64,000 bases of DNA, from positions 22,307 through 86,306 of the forward strand of contig DASVEE010000009.1 of NCBI GenBank assembly GCA_036380735.1. Direction: 5' to 3'. This document shows positions 39,459 through 48,802 of this stretch, in pieces (positions within the stretch are counted from its first letter, which is position 1; each line of letters starts with the position of its first letter). This stretch comes from DASVEE01 sp036380735 (lineage in GTDB: Bacteria > Acidobacteriota > Thermoanaerobaculia > Gp7-AA8). Both the position numbers and the translations under genes were made by a program. A model generated the notes under the pieces. It did no database searches, was not told where the DNA came from, and saw nothing but the letters and a program-made list of their open reading frames with translations.

Positions 39459-41162
39459 ATGCGAATGATGCTGGTGTTGGGGATTCTGGTTACCGCTGCT
39501 GCTGCGGAGGCGGCGCAGCGGCCGTTGACGGCGCTGACGGCGAATTCGGGGGCTCCGCGGACCGCGGAGCAGATGGCGGTGGTGTTCGAGGCGGCGGATC
39601 TGCAGCTTCGGGTGGATCCGCGGCGGCGCTCCATCGAAGGGAATGCGGCGCTGACGTTTCGGGCGGTGTCGGACGTGAACCGGCTCGTCGTGGAGCTGGA
39701 TCGCAACCTGCGCATCCGCGGCATCGACGTCGACGGCGTGGCTCTTTCGCCGAAATCGTGGAGCAATCCGGAGGGGCGGTTGTTCATCGCGCTGCCACGG
39801 CCGCTCGCGGCGGGTGCGGCGGCAACGGTGCGCATTCGTTACGGCGGCAAGCCGCACGTGGCGAAGCGCGCGCCGTGGGATGGGGGCTTTGTCTGGGCGA
39901 AGACTCCGGGCGGGCAGCCGTGGATCGCGACCGCGGTGCAGGGCGAAGGGTGCGATCTGTTCTGGCCGTGCATCGACCATCCGGCGGCCGAGCCGCAACA
40001 GATGACGCTGCACATCAGCGTGCCGGCGCCGCTCGTGGCCGCGGCGAACGGCGTCGCCATCGGCATGGACGAAGCGAACGGCTGGCGCACGTATCACTGG
40101 CGCACGCGGCAGCCGAACACGTACGCGATCGCGCTCAACATCGCGCCGTACGAGCTGCTCTCGGCCGACTACAAGAGCCGCTTCGGCAACACGATCCCGC
40201 TCCGCTTCTATCACCTGCCGGAGCACGCGGCGCAGGCGCGCGAGCTGTTCGCGGAGCTGACGCCGATGCTCGACTTCTACGAGCGCACCATCGGCCCCTA
40301 CCCCTTCGCCGACGAGAAGCTCGGCCTCGCCGAAACCCCGCACCTCGGCATGGAGCACCAGACGATCAACGCGTACGGCAACGCGTTCGCGAAGGCACCC
40401 GAGGGGTACGACTGGCTGCTGCATCACGAGCTGGCGCACGAGTGGTTCGGCAACCAGATGACGAACGCGGACTGGGACGACCTGTGGCTCCACGAAGGGT
40501 TCGGGAGCTACATGCAGCCGCTCTATCTGCGCGAACTGTACGGCGAGCGCATGTACCACGCGCTGCTCCACCGCACCCGCGCGAACATCCGCAACAGCGC
40601 GCCGCTGGTCTCGGGCAAGACGCACGCGGCGGAGGACGTCTTCCGCGCCGATCGCGGGGGGCCGGGCCAGGACGTTTACGCGAAAGGCGCCCACGTCCTG
40701 CACACGCTGCGCAACCTGATCGGCGACGAGGCGTTCTTCCGTGCGACACGGATGCTGGTGTACGGCACCGCGGAGCCGCGTCCGGGCAACTTCACTCCGC
40801 GCTATGTCAGCAGCCGCGACTTTCTGCGGTTCGTCAACGAGGCCACAGGCCGCGACTACGGCTGGTTCTTCGACGTGTACGTGTTCAACGCGGAGCTGCC
40901 GGAACTGACGACGACACGCGACGCAACCGGCGTGACGCTGGCGTGGAAGACCGCCGGCGACCGGCCGTTCCCGATGCCGGTGGAAGTGCGCGTCGGCGAC
41001 GCGGTGCAGACGCTGCCGATGAGCGATGGCCGCGGGCGCGTGACCGTGGCGGCGGATGCGGCGTTCACGGTGGATCCGCAGGCGAAGGTGCTGCGGCGGG
41101 AACCGCATGTGGAGGCGTATCAGAAGTTCGACGATGCGCGGAAGAAGGGGGCGGCGAAGTGA
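39459..41162 (+). CDS. M1-family metallopeptidase (aminopeptidase N-like)
   Basis: This 567-residue exported zinc peptidase has a signal peptide MRMMLVLGILVTAAAAEAA. The N-terminal saddle domain (VDPRRRSIEGNAALTFRAVS) is followed by the substrate-binding loop LGMEHQTINAYG, a variant of GxMEN. The zinc motif is HHELAHEWFGNQMTNADWDD with the third ligand Glu in WLHEGFGSYM (18 residues on), the M1 HExxHx18E pattern. A catalytic Tyr is likely in the YAKGAHVLHTLR region. It lacks the large C-terminal helical domain of PepN, ending after a short beta domain, as in compact bacterial M1 enzymes. It removes N-terminal amino acids from peptides outside the cytoplasm. A 9-bp-unit element follows the stop. 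Confidence 0.9.
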   Translation: MRMMLVLGILVTAAAAEAAQRPLTALTANSGAPRTAEQMAVVFEAADLQLRVDPRRRSIEGNAALTFRAVSDVNRLVVELDRNLRIRGIDVDGVALSPKSWSNPEGRLFIALPRPLAAGAAATVRIRYGGKPHVAKRAPWDGGFVWAKTPGGQPWIATAVQGEGCDLFWPCIDHPAAEPQQMTLHISVPAPLVAAANGVAIGMDEANGWRTYHWRTRQPNTYAIALNIAPYELLSADYKSRFGNTIPLRFYHLPEHAAQARELFAELTPMLDFYERTIGPYPFADEKLGLAETPHLGMEHQTINAYGNAFAKAPEGYDWLLHHELAHEWFGNQMTNADWDDLWLHEGFGSYMQPLYLRELYGERMYHALLHRTRANIRNSAPLVSGKTHAAEDVFRADRGGPGQDVYAKGAHVLHTLRNLIGDEAFFRATRMLVYGTAEPRPGNFTPRYVSSRDFLRFVNEATGRDYGWFFDVYVFNAELPELTTTRDATGVTLAWKTAGDRPFPMPVEVRVGDAVQTLPMSDGRGRVTVAADAAFTVDPQAKVLRREPHVEAYQKFDDARKKGAAK

Positions 41163-41192
41163 TAGCCGACGGGTATGGCCCGTGATTCACGG

Positions 41193-41332
41193 GGAACGAT
41201 GGGACGAATAGGACGGATAGGACGTATAGGACGAATGGGACCTATGCACGACGGGCATGGTGTTGATCCCATCGGTCCTATCTGTCCTATAGGTCCTATT
41301 TGTCCTATAGGTCCTATCGTTTCCCCTGATTG
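41193..41332. repeat. 9-bp-unit inverted element (complete, best example)
   Basis: The forward arm starts GGGGAACGATGGGACGAATA and has six units. The spacer is about 30 bp. The reverse arm has six units and ends TCCTATCGTTTCCCC. It lies between convergent genes and encodes the last residues and the stop (GGGAAACGATAG = GKR-stop) of the glycosyltransferase. Confidence 0.9.
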
Positions 41333-44300
41333 GCCGTTTCGTCCAGGCGGTCGCGCAATTCCTTCACTTCCGCGCGCAGCCGCGCCGTTTCGTCGCGGGA
41401 TTCGCGGCGGAGGGTGCGGATCGTGGTCAGCAGGGCGTGGTCGATGGCGCGTTGCTGGACCCAGAAGACGCGGATCGCGCGGAGGATCAGGCGGCGCAGC
41501 GGCGTCATGACGCGCTGCATCGGCGACGGCAGGTCGGGACGCGGCGATCCCAGCAGCGACTCCGCGGCCGCGGCGTCGCGCTCGAAGTCGCCTGACGGTG
41601 GAAGGGTCACGACGACATTGTGCACCGGCGCGGTGGGCTCGACCGAATGGCGGCGGCCCTCCTCAAGCAGGCGGCGCAGCAGCGCTCCGCGGGCGCGGGG
41701 GCTGTGCAGCGCTTCGATGTCGGCTCGCGCGCGGGCACCGGTGGCTGCCGCGGCGGCGCGGTCCGCGTGCACGCGCGCCATCTGTTTCGCGGCAATCTCG
41801 ACATCGGGCTCGCCCCAGCGCGAGCGCGGCGGGTACGGCGGCGCGTACTCGCCGACCTCCACGAGCCGGGCCGGCACGAGGAAGCTGTTCGCCTCGTTCG
41901 TGAACTCGAGCGTCGACGAATACGCGGTGCTGATCACCGGCTTCCCCAGCGCCATCGCCTCCGCCACCGTCAACCCGAACCCCTCGGAGCGGTGCAGCGA
42001 GACGTAGCAGTCGCAGGAGTCGAGCATCGAAAAGTAGTCGTCGCTGGAGACGTACCCGTCGCGAATGATGATGTTGGACGCGCCTGACGCGGCGAGGCGC
42101 AGCTCTTCCTCGTCCCTCACGTGCCGCTGCGCGTTCGTGGTCTTGATGTACAGCACGACGTCGGGGCGATCGCCGAAGGCCTGACGGAAGGCGGCCACCG
42201 CGGCCAGAGGATTCTTGCGCCGGAACACGCTGTCGTAGTCGAAGCAGAAGAGGAACAGGAAGCCTTCCGGCAGTCCGAGCTCGGCGCGCGTGCGCGGCTG
42301 TACCGGCGGCACGACGACCGGCAGCGGGAAGGCGCGGACCGGTTTGGTGAGGCTGCGGGCCAGTGACTCCGCGGTGAAGCTGCTGATCCCCCAGACCTCG
42401 TCGAGAAAGCGCTCGCTCTGCGCCATCTCCACGGGGAGGTCCTCCACTTCCCAGGCCCAGAGACCGATGTTGCGCGCGCCCGGCGGGAGCTGCCCGCGCA
42501 TGCTGTCGAAGAAGCCGGGCAACGGGTCGGCGTTGACGCAGATGAGGTTCGTGTCGAATGACGGGACGGCGGTGCCGAGGTCGCGAAAGTCGCGCTGCTG
42601 GCGGCTGGTGGGGTGCGGTACCGGGACGACGGCGTACGGGATCCCTTCCGCGGCGAGTGCGGCCACCACCGAACGCGCGACCTGGCCGGTGCCGCTCTCG
42701 GCGTACGCGTAGCCGTACACGTTGACGCCGGGAGTCAGCTTCCGCGGCAGGGTCACGGGCAACGCCGATGCGCGGGGAGGCGGAATGAGCGCCGGAGGGA
42801 TGGGCAGCTCGCGACCGGCCTGCGTCCTCACCCACTCGAGGAATGGCTCCGCGTCGACGGAGTCGATGCGGGGGAAAGCGATGCGCAGGTCGGCGCGCTC
42901 GAGCCAGATCTCGCGGAGATACGCGGGGACGGCGGGACTCTCGCGCGACGGCCGCAGCAGGCGCTGGACGACGTCGTCCGCGCCCTCGCGTGAGAACGGA
43001 TCGGGGAACGTGGCCGCGCCGTCATTGGTCTCGTCCTGGACATACGAGCGGTGCAGCACTCTACGCACGCGCGCATCGAGCGGGAGCCCCGTGGCCGTCG
43101 CGGCGAAGCCGTACGGCAACGCCGAGGAGTCGTCGAAGCCGGCGTGCTCGAGCGCTTCCGCATAGCGGCGGCACAGTTCCGCGAGGATCGGCTTTTCACT
43201 GAGGCGGATGCGCGGCGCGTCGAGTTGATGCTTCGTGAGGAGATGACGCGCGCGCGGGGAAAAGCCGCTGTAGTGGAAGAAGCGCAGCGGCCGGCCGTCG
43301 ACGAGGATGCGGTCGCCGTCGCGCGTGAGCACGCGCTGCGGCAGATTCCAGTACGCGACGTTGTAGCCGGGATCTTTGAGGATCGCGGGCTGGAAGAAGG
43401 CGGGGACGAAATCGATCCAGCGCTGGTCGACGAACAGACCGTGCGCGGGATCGTTGAGGCAATCGCGCCGGAGCCGTTCTTGCCACCACGGGAGGAACGT
43501 GGTCGCCGCCGGCGCGGAGAGCGCGAGAAAGCCGAGGTTGTAGACGCCGGAGATGAGGAGGTCGCGCTCGTCGGGATGCTTGCCGTCCTGCGGCAGCGGC
43601 TCGGTGATGTGCGGCGTGATGACGATCCCGTGCGCGCGCGTCAACGGCTCGAGCGGCCCGAGCGCGTCGAAGATCTCGATGTCGGGATCGAGGTAGATCA
43701 CCACCGACGCACCGCGGGCGAAGAAGTGCGCGAACGCCCACGGCTTCAGCGCGGTGGCGAGCTCGGTGACGTCGTAGGTCGCCGCCATGGTGTAGAGATC
43801 GGACGGCGGATCGAACGGCAGCTCGCCTGCGTGAATGATGTCGAAGGATGGCTCCGCGGGGGTGCTGCGCTCGGGATCGTCGAGAACTACGACGGAGAGA
43901 CGCGCACCGGGATTGTGGCGGGCCAGACTGGCCGCGAGCACGCGCGCGTGAGCGAGGTAGTTGCGTGCGACGACGGTGAAGACGCGCGTCGCCGCGGACA
44001 GCGGGGTCGCGTTCTCCTGCAGCGGATCGCTTTTCTGCAGCGTATCGCTCTCGTGCAGCCTTGCAGGCGGCTCGCGCCTGGCGGCGGCGAGGCGATCGAT
44101 CTCCACCTGGATGGCGTCGCGCGACGCACGCAGCGCCGCCGCGTCGTCGAAGAGCTGGCGCCGCTCGACGTGACCGGCGACGAGGAGCTCGGCCGCGTGG
44201 GTGGAGACGAGCTCGCGATGCTTGGCGTAGATGCGGCGCAGCATCGCCGGATAGTCGGTGCGGCGCAGGAAGCGCTGGTGCATCGAATCGGGACGGACGC

Positions 44301-44937
44301 GATATTCGAACGCCGGCCGCGGGATGCGCAGGAAGCGCCAGCCGCGCGCCGCGGCGCCGAGCCAGAAGTCCCAGTCTTCCCAGTCGCGAAAAGCGACGTC
44401 GTAGCCGCCGACCCCGCTCCAGACGGAACGGCGCACGACGGCGCAGGCGTCGATGTAGTTGCTCCAGAGCATCCGCGGCAGATCGAGGTCCGGCACGGCG
44501 ACGTCGCCGCTGCGCAGGCCGAACTCACGGCGATGGCCATAGACGACGCCCACGGCGGCATCCGCATCGAGCAGCGCGACGGCTTCCGCGGCGAAGCCGG
44601 GCAGCAGGTGGTTGTCGGCGTCGAGCGGCAGGAAGTAATCGCCGGATGACGCAGCGATACCGCGGTTACGGGCGGCGGAGACGCCGGAGTGCGGCTGCTC
44701 GAGCACGCGGTGACCGGCCTCGCGCAGCGCGGCCAGCACCTCGAGTGTGCCGGGCTGCGTCGATCCGTCGTCGATGATGATGAGCTCCGCGCCGGGCGCG
44801 TGCCGTTCCACGCTGGCGACGGCTTCGGGCAGATAGGCGCCGTCGTTGTGACAGGGGATGACCACCGAGAGGCGCGGCCGGGTTCCCTCGGACGCCGCGA
44901 GTCGTTGGCGCTCCTCATCGGTGGTGTCTGCGGTCAT
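41314..44937 (-). CDS. Three-module glycosyltransferase (GT2 / middle GT / GT4)
   Basis: This 1,207-residue cytoplasmic protein has three putative glycosyltransferase modules. Residues 20-250 are GT2: LSVVIPCHNDGAYLPEAVAS, SAARNRGIAASSGDYFLPLD, DADNH (DxD-like) and FRDWEDWDFWL (ED acid motif). Residues 315-620 read VFTVVARNYLAHARVLAASL and VVIYLDPDIEIF (DxD-type), like GT8-related enzymes. Residues 730-1080 are GT4: GVNVYGYAYAESGTGQVARS, with SLHRSEGFGLTVAEAMALGK as the donor-binding E-x7-E motif. The tail (about 1165-1200, ETARLRAEVKELRDRLDETA) is a coiled coil. The fusion suggests processive assembly of one polysaccharide or glycan. The final residues and stop are provided by the adjacent repeat element. 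Confidence 0.85.
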   Translation of the reverse strand: MTADTTDEERQRLAASEGTRPRLSVVIPCHNDGAYLPEAVASVERHAPGAELIIIDDGSTQPGTLEVLAALREAGHRVLEQPHSGVSAARNRGIAASSGDYFLPLDADNHLLPGFAAEAVALLDADAAVGVVYGHRREFGLRSGDVAVPDLDLPRMLWSNYIDACAVVRRSVWSGVGGYDVAFRDWEDWDFWLGAAARGWRFLRIPRPAFEYRVRPDSMHQRFLRRTDYPAMLRRIYAKHRELVSTHAAELLVAGHVERRQLFDDAAALRASRDAIQVEIDRLAAARREPPARLHESDTLQKSDPLQENATPLSAATRVFTVVARNYLAHARVLAASLARHNPGARLSVVVLDDPERSTPAEPSFDIIHAGELPFDPPSDLYTMAATYDVTELATALKPWAFAHFFARGASVVIYLDPDIEIFDALGPLEPLTRAHGIVITPHITEPLPQDGKHPDERDLLISGVYNLGFLALSAPAATTFLPWWQERLRRDCLNDPAHGLFVDQRWIDFVPAFFQPAILKDPGYNVAYWNLPQRVLTRDGDRILVDGRPLRFFHYSGFSPRARHLLTKHQLDAPRIRLSEKPILAELCRRYAEALEHAGFDDSSALPYGFAATATGLPLDARVRRVLHRSYVQDETNDGAATFPDPFSREGADDVVQRLLRPSRESPAVPAYLREIWLERADLRIAFPRIDSVDAEPFLEWVRTQAGRELPIPPALIPPPRASALPVTLPRKLTPGVNVYGYAYAESGTGQVARSVVAALAAEGIPYAVVPVPHPTSRQQRDFRDLGTAVPSFDTNLICVNADPLPGFFDSMRGQLPPGARNIGLWAWEVEDLPVEMAQSERFLDEVWGISSFTAESLARSLTKPVRAFPLPVVVPPVQPRTRAELGLPEGFLFLFCFDYDSVFRRKNPLAAVAAFRQAFGDRPDVVLYIKTTNAQRHVRDEEELRLAASGASNIIIRDGYVSSDDYFSMLDSCDCYVSLHRSEGFGLTVAEAMALGKPVISTAYSSTLEFTNEANSFLVPARLVEVGEYAPPYPPRSRWGEPDVEIAAKQMARVHADRAAAAATGARARADIEALHSPRARGALLRRLLEEGRRHSVEPTAPVHNVVVTLPPSGDFERDAAAAESLLGSPRPDLPSPMQRVMTPLRRLILRAIRVFWVQQRAIDHALLTTIRTLRRESRDETARLRAEVKELRDRLDETANQGKR

Positions 44938-45012
44938 CCAGTTCCCATAAACATACGGTTCTCATTCGCATTGTAGTAGGCTCGGTGCGGTCCAGTTTCT
45001 CAGGCGAACGCA

Positions 45013-45117
45013 GTTGTTTGGTTTTTGGTTTTCGGTTTTTGGTTTTCGGTTGCTGCGCTGTGCGGGGATCGTCGCGTAGCGCAGCACCAAAAACCGAAAA
45101 CCAAAAACCGACAACCA
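45013..45117. repeat. 7-bp-armed inverted repeat, copy 1
   Basis: The left arm is GGTTTTT/GGTTTTC alternating with 7-bp period; the right arm is its complement (CCAAAAACCGAAAACC). The centre TTGCTGCGC...GCGCAGCAC forms its own hairpin. It lies in the divergent gap between the two glycosyltransferase-type genes, where promoters must also be. Copies 2 and 3 are at 55991 and 62346. Confidence 0.85.
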
Positions 45118-45134
45118 TCAGAACAACCCAAACC

Positions 45135-47780
45135 ATGCGCGAAAACAGCGGCCGTACCAGCCTCCTCATCGGCCTCTGCTGCCTGGTGCTCTACAACGCG
45201 AACGGGCGTGGGATCAGCGCCGGCGATACGTACCCTGCGCGTTACCTGCCGTTTGCGATCGTGCAGCACCGCACTCTTTTTCTCGATCCGGTGGCGAAGT
45301 TCACGGCGCAAGGGCGGGGCAATACGGCGTTCTGGATGCTGCACCGGCCCGACGGCCACATCATCTCGCTCTATCCGGTCGTGGTGCCGCTGCTCGTCGC
45401 GCCGCTGTATGTGCCGGCGAAGCTGTACCTCGACCTGAGCGGAAGCTCGGAGGCGCGGCTGGACTATGTCGCGCGACTGATGGAGAAGCTCGCGGCGTCG
45501 CTGGTGGCCGCGCTCTCCGCGTCGCTCCTTTACCTGCTGCTGCGAAGGCGCGCGAGGAGGTCGGTCGCGCTGCTGCTCACCGTCGCGTATGCACTCGGGA
45601 CGACGATGTGGGTGGTCAGCAGCCAGTCTTTGTGGCAGCACGGAATGAGCACGCTGCTGGTGATCGGGCTCCTGTTGTTCCTCACGGGACAGCCCACGAC
45701 GCCGCGCGCGATCGCCGCCGGTTTGTTGTGCGGGCTCGTGGCGGCGAACCGGCCGCCGGACGCGATCCTCGCGGCGGCGCTCGGCGTCTACGCACTCTTC
45801 TGGGCGGGGCGGCGGCACGCGGTGTGGTTCGCGGCCGCGTCGTCGCTGCCGCTGGTCGCCGTGCTGCTCTACAACTTCCGCGCGGCTGGCAACATGCTGG
45901 GCGGCTATGGGCTGATCGGCAAGGCGACGTTCTTCGACAGCGAATTGTTGCCGGGCCTCGCCGGCCTGCTGTTCAGCCCCACGCACGGCCTCTTCGTCTT
46001 CTCCCCGTTCCTGCTCTTCCTGCTGCTGGCGTGGCGCTACCTGCCGCCCGGCCGTGAGGAGCGGTTCCTCACCGTGGCGATGCTCGCCGCGGTCGTCCTG
46101 CAGCTCGTGGTCTACGGGAAGACGGACTGGCGCGGTGGACTCTCCTGGGGGCCGCGGTACCTCACGGACCTGCTGCCGTTCTTCCTGTGGATGCTGGTGC
46201 CGGTGGTTTCGGCGTTGCGCGGCGTTGCACGTGCCGGCTTCCACGCAGCGGTCGGCGCGGCGATCGTCCTCCAGGCCATCGGCGCCTTCTGCTACGTCCC
46301 TTCCTACGACGTGCCGGTCTTCGCCGCGGACCGCGGTACGGACTACCAGGACATGCGCGCGGCGTGGCAGTGGCGGAACGCACCGTTCGTGGTGTCGCTG
46401 AAGCAGGGACTGGCGCCGGCGGAACTGGCGACTCCCACCGATGGCAGTTTCGACCTGATCGAGGTTGGCGGACGCGCGGTGTCGGTCGTCACGGCCGGTC
46501 AGCAGGTCGTCGCGGCCGGCTGGGCACTGGCCGGCGGCGCTCCACCGGCGCAGGTGGCCATTCTGGTCGACGGCCGGGCGCTCGGCGTCACTCGTACTTT
46601 TCTGGACAGGCCGGACGTGCGCGCCGCACTGCAGGTGGCGAGTCCCGCCGGCTGGCGCATCGCTATCGACACGACGGGCATGGCTGCCGGCGAGCACGTG
46701 CTGACGGCGCTCGTCTGGCTCTCCGACAAGGGCGAAGGCCGCTATCTCGAGCAACAGAAGCTGACCGTGCAGCTCGCACCCGTGCACGACACGCCGCTGC
46801 CCGGCGCCGGAACCGCCGAGGCGGACCTCGGCGAAAGCTTCCGCAAGGCGGCGGCGCGGATTCGCGAGCATCAGCAGGCGGAGGGGTACTGGCTCACAGC
46901 GTTCACGAGCGGGCCGCGCTTTCACGAGCCGCGGCCGGAGATGAACACGTTCCTCACGTCGCTCGTGGTCGACCTGGTCGCTCCTGTGGCGGCGGCGGGC
47001 GGCCTCGAACCGAACCTGCAGCGTGCGCGGCGGCACCTCACGAGTCAGATCGAAGCGGGCGGGCTGGTGCGCTACCACGGCCGGCCGGACGGTCCGGGCA
47101 TCGGGACGCTCGGCTGCGCCATCACACCCGACACGGACGACACGGCACTCGTCTGGCGGCTCGCTCCCGCCGCCGACCGCAATCAACTGAGCGCCGCACT
47201 GAAAACGATCGATCGGTATCGGACGCCCGAGGGGCTTTATCGAACATGGCTCGCACGGCGGGAGGACTACCTGTGCCTCGATCCGGGCAGCGATCCGAAC
47301 CCGGCGGACCTGACGATTCAGATGCACCTGTTGCTGCTGCTGTCCGAGGTGCAGCCGGCCGCCGGCCGCGCGCTCTGTGCGGCGTTGCGCCCCGTCGTGG
47401 ACGAGGATCGGGTGTGGGTCTATTACCGCAAGGCGCCGCTGGTCTCGATCCTGCGGCGGCCGGAGCTGCGCCGCGCCGGCTGCGCGCTGGAGCTGCCGGA
47501 GTCACGGATGCGGACGGATGTGCCGGGGCAGCAGCTGTGGACGTCGGTGGCCCGGCTGCTGACGGAGCCGGCGCACGATGCGGTGCGCATGCGCTCCCTG
47601 CTGCGCGAGCTGGCCCGGGACGACTTCGCATTCGTGCGAACGAACCCGCCGCTCTTCTACCACAATGACCTCACCGCGACCGTCCCCCGGTACTACTGGT
47701 CGGAGGACGTCGGCTATGCGCTCTGGCTGAGACTTTATGACCACTATCAACGTGGCGGCGACACCCATCTCGACCGCTAA
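45135..47780 (+). CDS. Polytopic membrane protein fused to terpene-cyclase-like toroid
   Basis: This is an 881-residue protein. Residues 1-430 have about ten membrane helices with a GT-C-like flavour: an early loop NGRGISAGDTYPARYLPFAI, LLLRRRARRSVALLLTVAYA, and FSPTHGLFVFSPFLLFLLLA. Residues 440-590 are beta-rich (DGSFDLIEVGGRAVSVVTAG, VAILVDGRALGV). From about 600 it is helical: YWLTAFTSGPRFHEPRPEMN, RARRHLTSQIEAGGLVRYHG and TPDTDDTALVWRLAP. DTDD at 666-669 matches the DxDD general-acid motif of class II terpene cyclases, and the region reads as an alpha-toroid. The 3' end overlaps a UbiA prenyltransferase gene by 44 bases. Linking sugar or lipid transfer with isoprenoid chemistry is an inference. 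Confidence 0.65.
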   Translation: MRENSGRTSLLIGLCCLVLYNANGRGISAGDTYPARYLPFAIVQHRTLFLDPVAKFTAQGRGNTAFWMLHRPDGHIISLYPVVVPLLVAPLYVPAKLYLDLSGSSEARLDYVARLMEKLAASLVAALSASLLYLLLRRRARRSVALLLTVAYALGTTMWVVSSQSLWQHGMSTLLVIGLLLFLTGQPTTPRAIAAGLLCGLVAANRPPDAILAAALGVYALFWAGRRHAVWFAAASSLPLVAVLLYNFRAAGNMLGGYGLIGKATFFDSELLPGLAGLLFSPTHGLFVFSPFLLFLLLAWRYLPPGREERFLTVAMLAAVVLQLVVYGKTDWRGGLSWGPRYLTDLLPFFLWMLVPVVSALRGVARAGFHAAVGAAIVLQAIGAFCYVPSYDVPVFAADRGTDYQDMRAAWQWRNAPFVVSLKQGLAPAELATPTDGSFDLIEVGGRAVSVVTAGQQVVAAGWALAGGAPPAQVAILVDGRALGVTRTFLDRPDVRAALQVASPAGWRIAIDTTGMAAGEHVLTALVWLSDKGEGRYLEQQKLTVQLAPVHDTPLPGAGTAEADLGESFRKAAARIREHQQAEGYWLTAFTSGPRFHEPRPEMNTFLTSLVVDLVAPVAAAGGLEPNLQRARRHLTSQIEAGGLVRYHGRPDGPGIGTLGCAITPDTDDTALVWRLAPAADRNQLSAALKTIDRYRTPEGLYRTWLARREDYLCLDPGSDPNPADLTIQMHLLLLLSEVQPAAGRALCAALRPVVDEDRVWVYYRKAPLVSILRRPELRRAGCALELPESRMRTDVPGQQLWTSVARLLTEPAHDAVRMRSLLRELARDDFAFVRTNPPLFYHNDLTATVPRYYWSEDVGYALWLRLYDHYQRGGDTHLDR

Positions 47781-48657
47781 AGCGTCGGCGCTTCGCTATC
47801 TGCGATGCCTGCGCCCGCAGGACGTCCTTGCGCTGCAGGGGCCGCCGCTGCTCGGCGCCGCCTTCGCCATCGGGAATCCGTCCGCGCAGTACCTCGGGCC
47901 GCTCGCGATCCTCATCGTCGCGAACGTGCTGCTGGTGACGCACATCTTCATGCTCAACGACTGGTCCGGCCTGACCGCCGACTTCGCCGATCCGAACAAG
48001 ACGGCCCGTGTGTTCACGGCCAAAGGCGTCGGACGCAGAGAGATGGGGGTGCTGACGGCGAGCTTGCTGGTGGTGAGTCTGCTGCTCTTCAGCCGCCTCG
48101 GCATGGTGGCGCTGGGCCTGGCCTCCGCCATCGCGGCGCTGAGCGCGCTGTACTCGCTGCCGCGATTCCACTGGAAGGGCGTGCCGCTGCTCAACTCCGC
48201 TACGCATCTCGCCGGCGGCATCCTGCACTTTCTTCTCGGCTACTCAGTGGCGCGCGGGCTCGATGGCCGCGGTCTGGCGATGGCCGCGTTCTTCGCGCTG
48301 ATCTTTGCCGCGGGGCATCTCACGCAGGAGATCCGCGACCACCACGGCGACGCGCTCAACGGCATCCGGACCAACGCGGTCGTCTTCGGCCCGCGGCGCG
48401 TGTTCGCGGCAAGCCTGGTGCTGTTCGCGATGGCGCAGGTCTGTCTGCTTGCGCTGGCGCTGCAGGGGATTCTGCCGCGCTTCCTGGTGGTGGTGACCGG
48501 ACTGTTCATCCTGCAACTGCACTGGTCGCGGAGGGCTCTGCGGGAGGGGCTGACTTATGCGGGCGTCTGCCGGCTGCAGACGCGCTACCGCGTGCTGTAT
48601 GCGGTGATTGGGGTGGCCATGGTGGCGGGGTTGTGGGTTGGGCCCTGGGGACGATAG
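47737..48657 (+). CDS. UbiA-family prenyltransferase
   Basis: This 306-residue integral membrane enzyme has about nine helices. The first Asp-rich motif is in FMLNDWSGLTADFADPNK (Asn74, Asp75, Asp82, a variant of NDxxDxxxD). The second is TQEIRDHHGDALNGIRTNAV (Asp201, Asp205). Both bind Mg-diphosphate of a prenyl donor. UbiA enzymes transfer prenyl chains to aromatic or lipid acceptors, as in quinone, heme and archaeal-type lipid synthesis, or act as terpene cyclases. The gene starts inside the 3' end of the toroid protein gene, a strong sign of joint function. The C-terminal GPWGR and TAG stop are encoded by the terminus of a 9-bp repeat element. The acceptor substrate is unknown. Confidence 0.85.
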   Translation: MTTINVAATPISTAKASALRYLRCLRPQDVLALQGPPLLGAAFAIGNPSAQYLGPLAILIVANVLLVTHIFMLNDWSGLTADFADPNKTARVFTAKGVGRREMGVLTASLLVVSLLLFSRLGMVALGLASAIAALSALYSLPRFHWKGVPLLNSATHLAGGILHFLLGYSVARGLDGRGLAMAAFFALIFAAGHLTQEIRDHHGDALNGIRTNAVVFGPRRVFAASLVLFAMAQVCLLALALQGILPRFLVVVTGLFILQLHWSRRALREGLTYAGVCRLQTRYRVLYAVIGVAMVAGLWVGPWGR

Positions 48658-48788
48658 GACGAATAGGACCTATAGGACAGATAGGACGGATAGGACAAAG
48701 GCGGCATCCGGTTTGTGATCGCCGCGGAGACGCGGAGGACGTGACGCGCTGTCTTCGTCCTATAGGTCCTATTCGTCCTATCGAACCC
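48646..48788. repeat. 9-bp-unit inverted element (complete)
   Basis: The forward arm begins TGGGGACGATAGGACGAATA with five units. A spacer of about 55 bp follows, and the reverse arm ends TCCTATCGAACCCC. Its first TAG is the stop of the UbiA gene. It lies between convergent genes. Confidence 0.88.
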
Positions 48789-48802
48789 CGATGATCGCGG
48801 TG

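Noticed and set aside
45000..47327. A 775-codon minus-strand frame opposite the membrane/toroid protein
   Set aside because: It has Arg/His-rich shadow composition, and its end runs through the 7-bp-armed repeat. The plus strand has coherent helices and a coupled UbiA gene.
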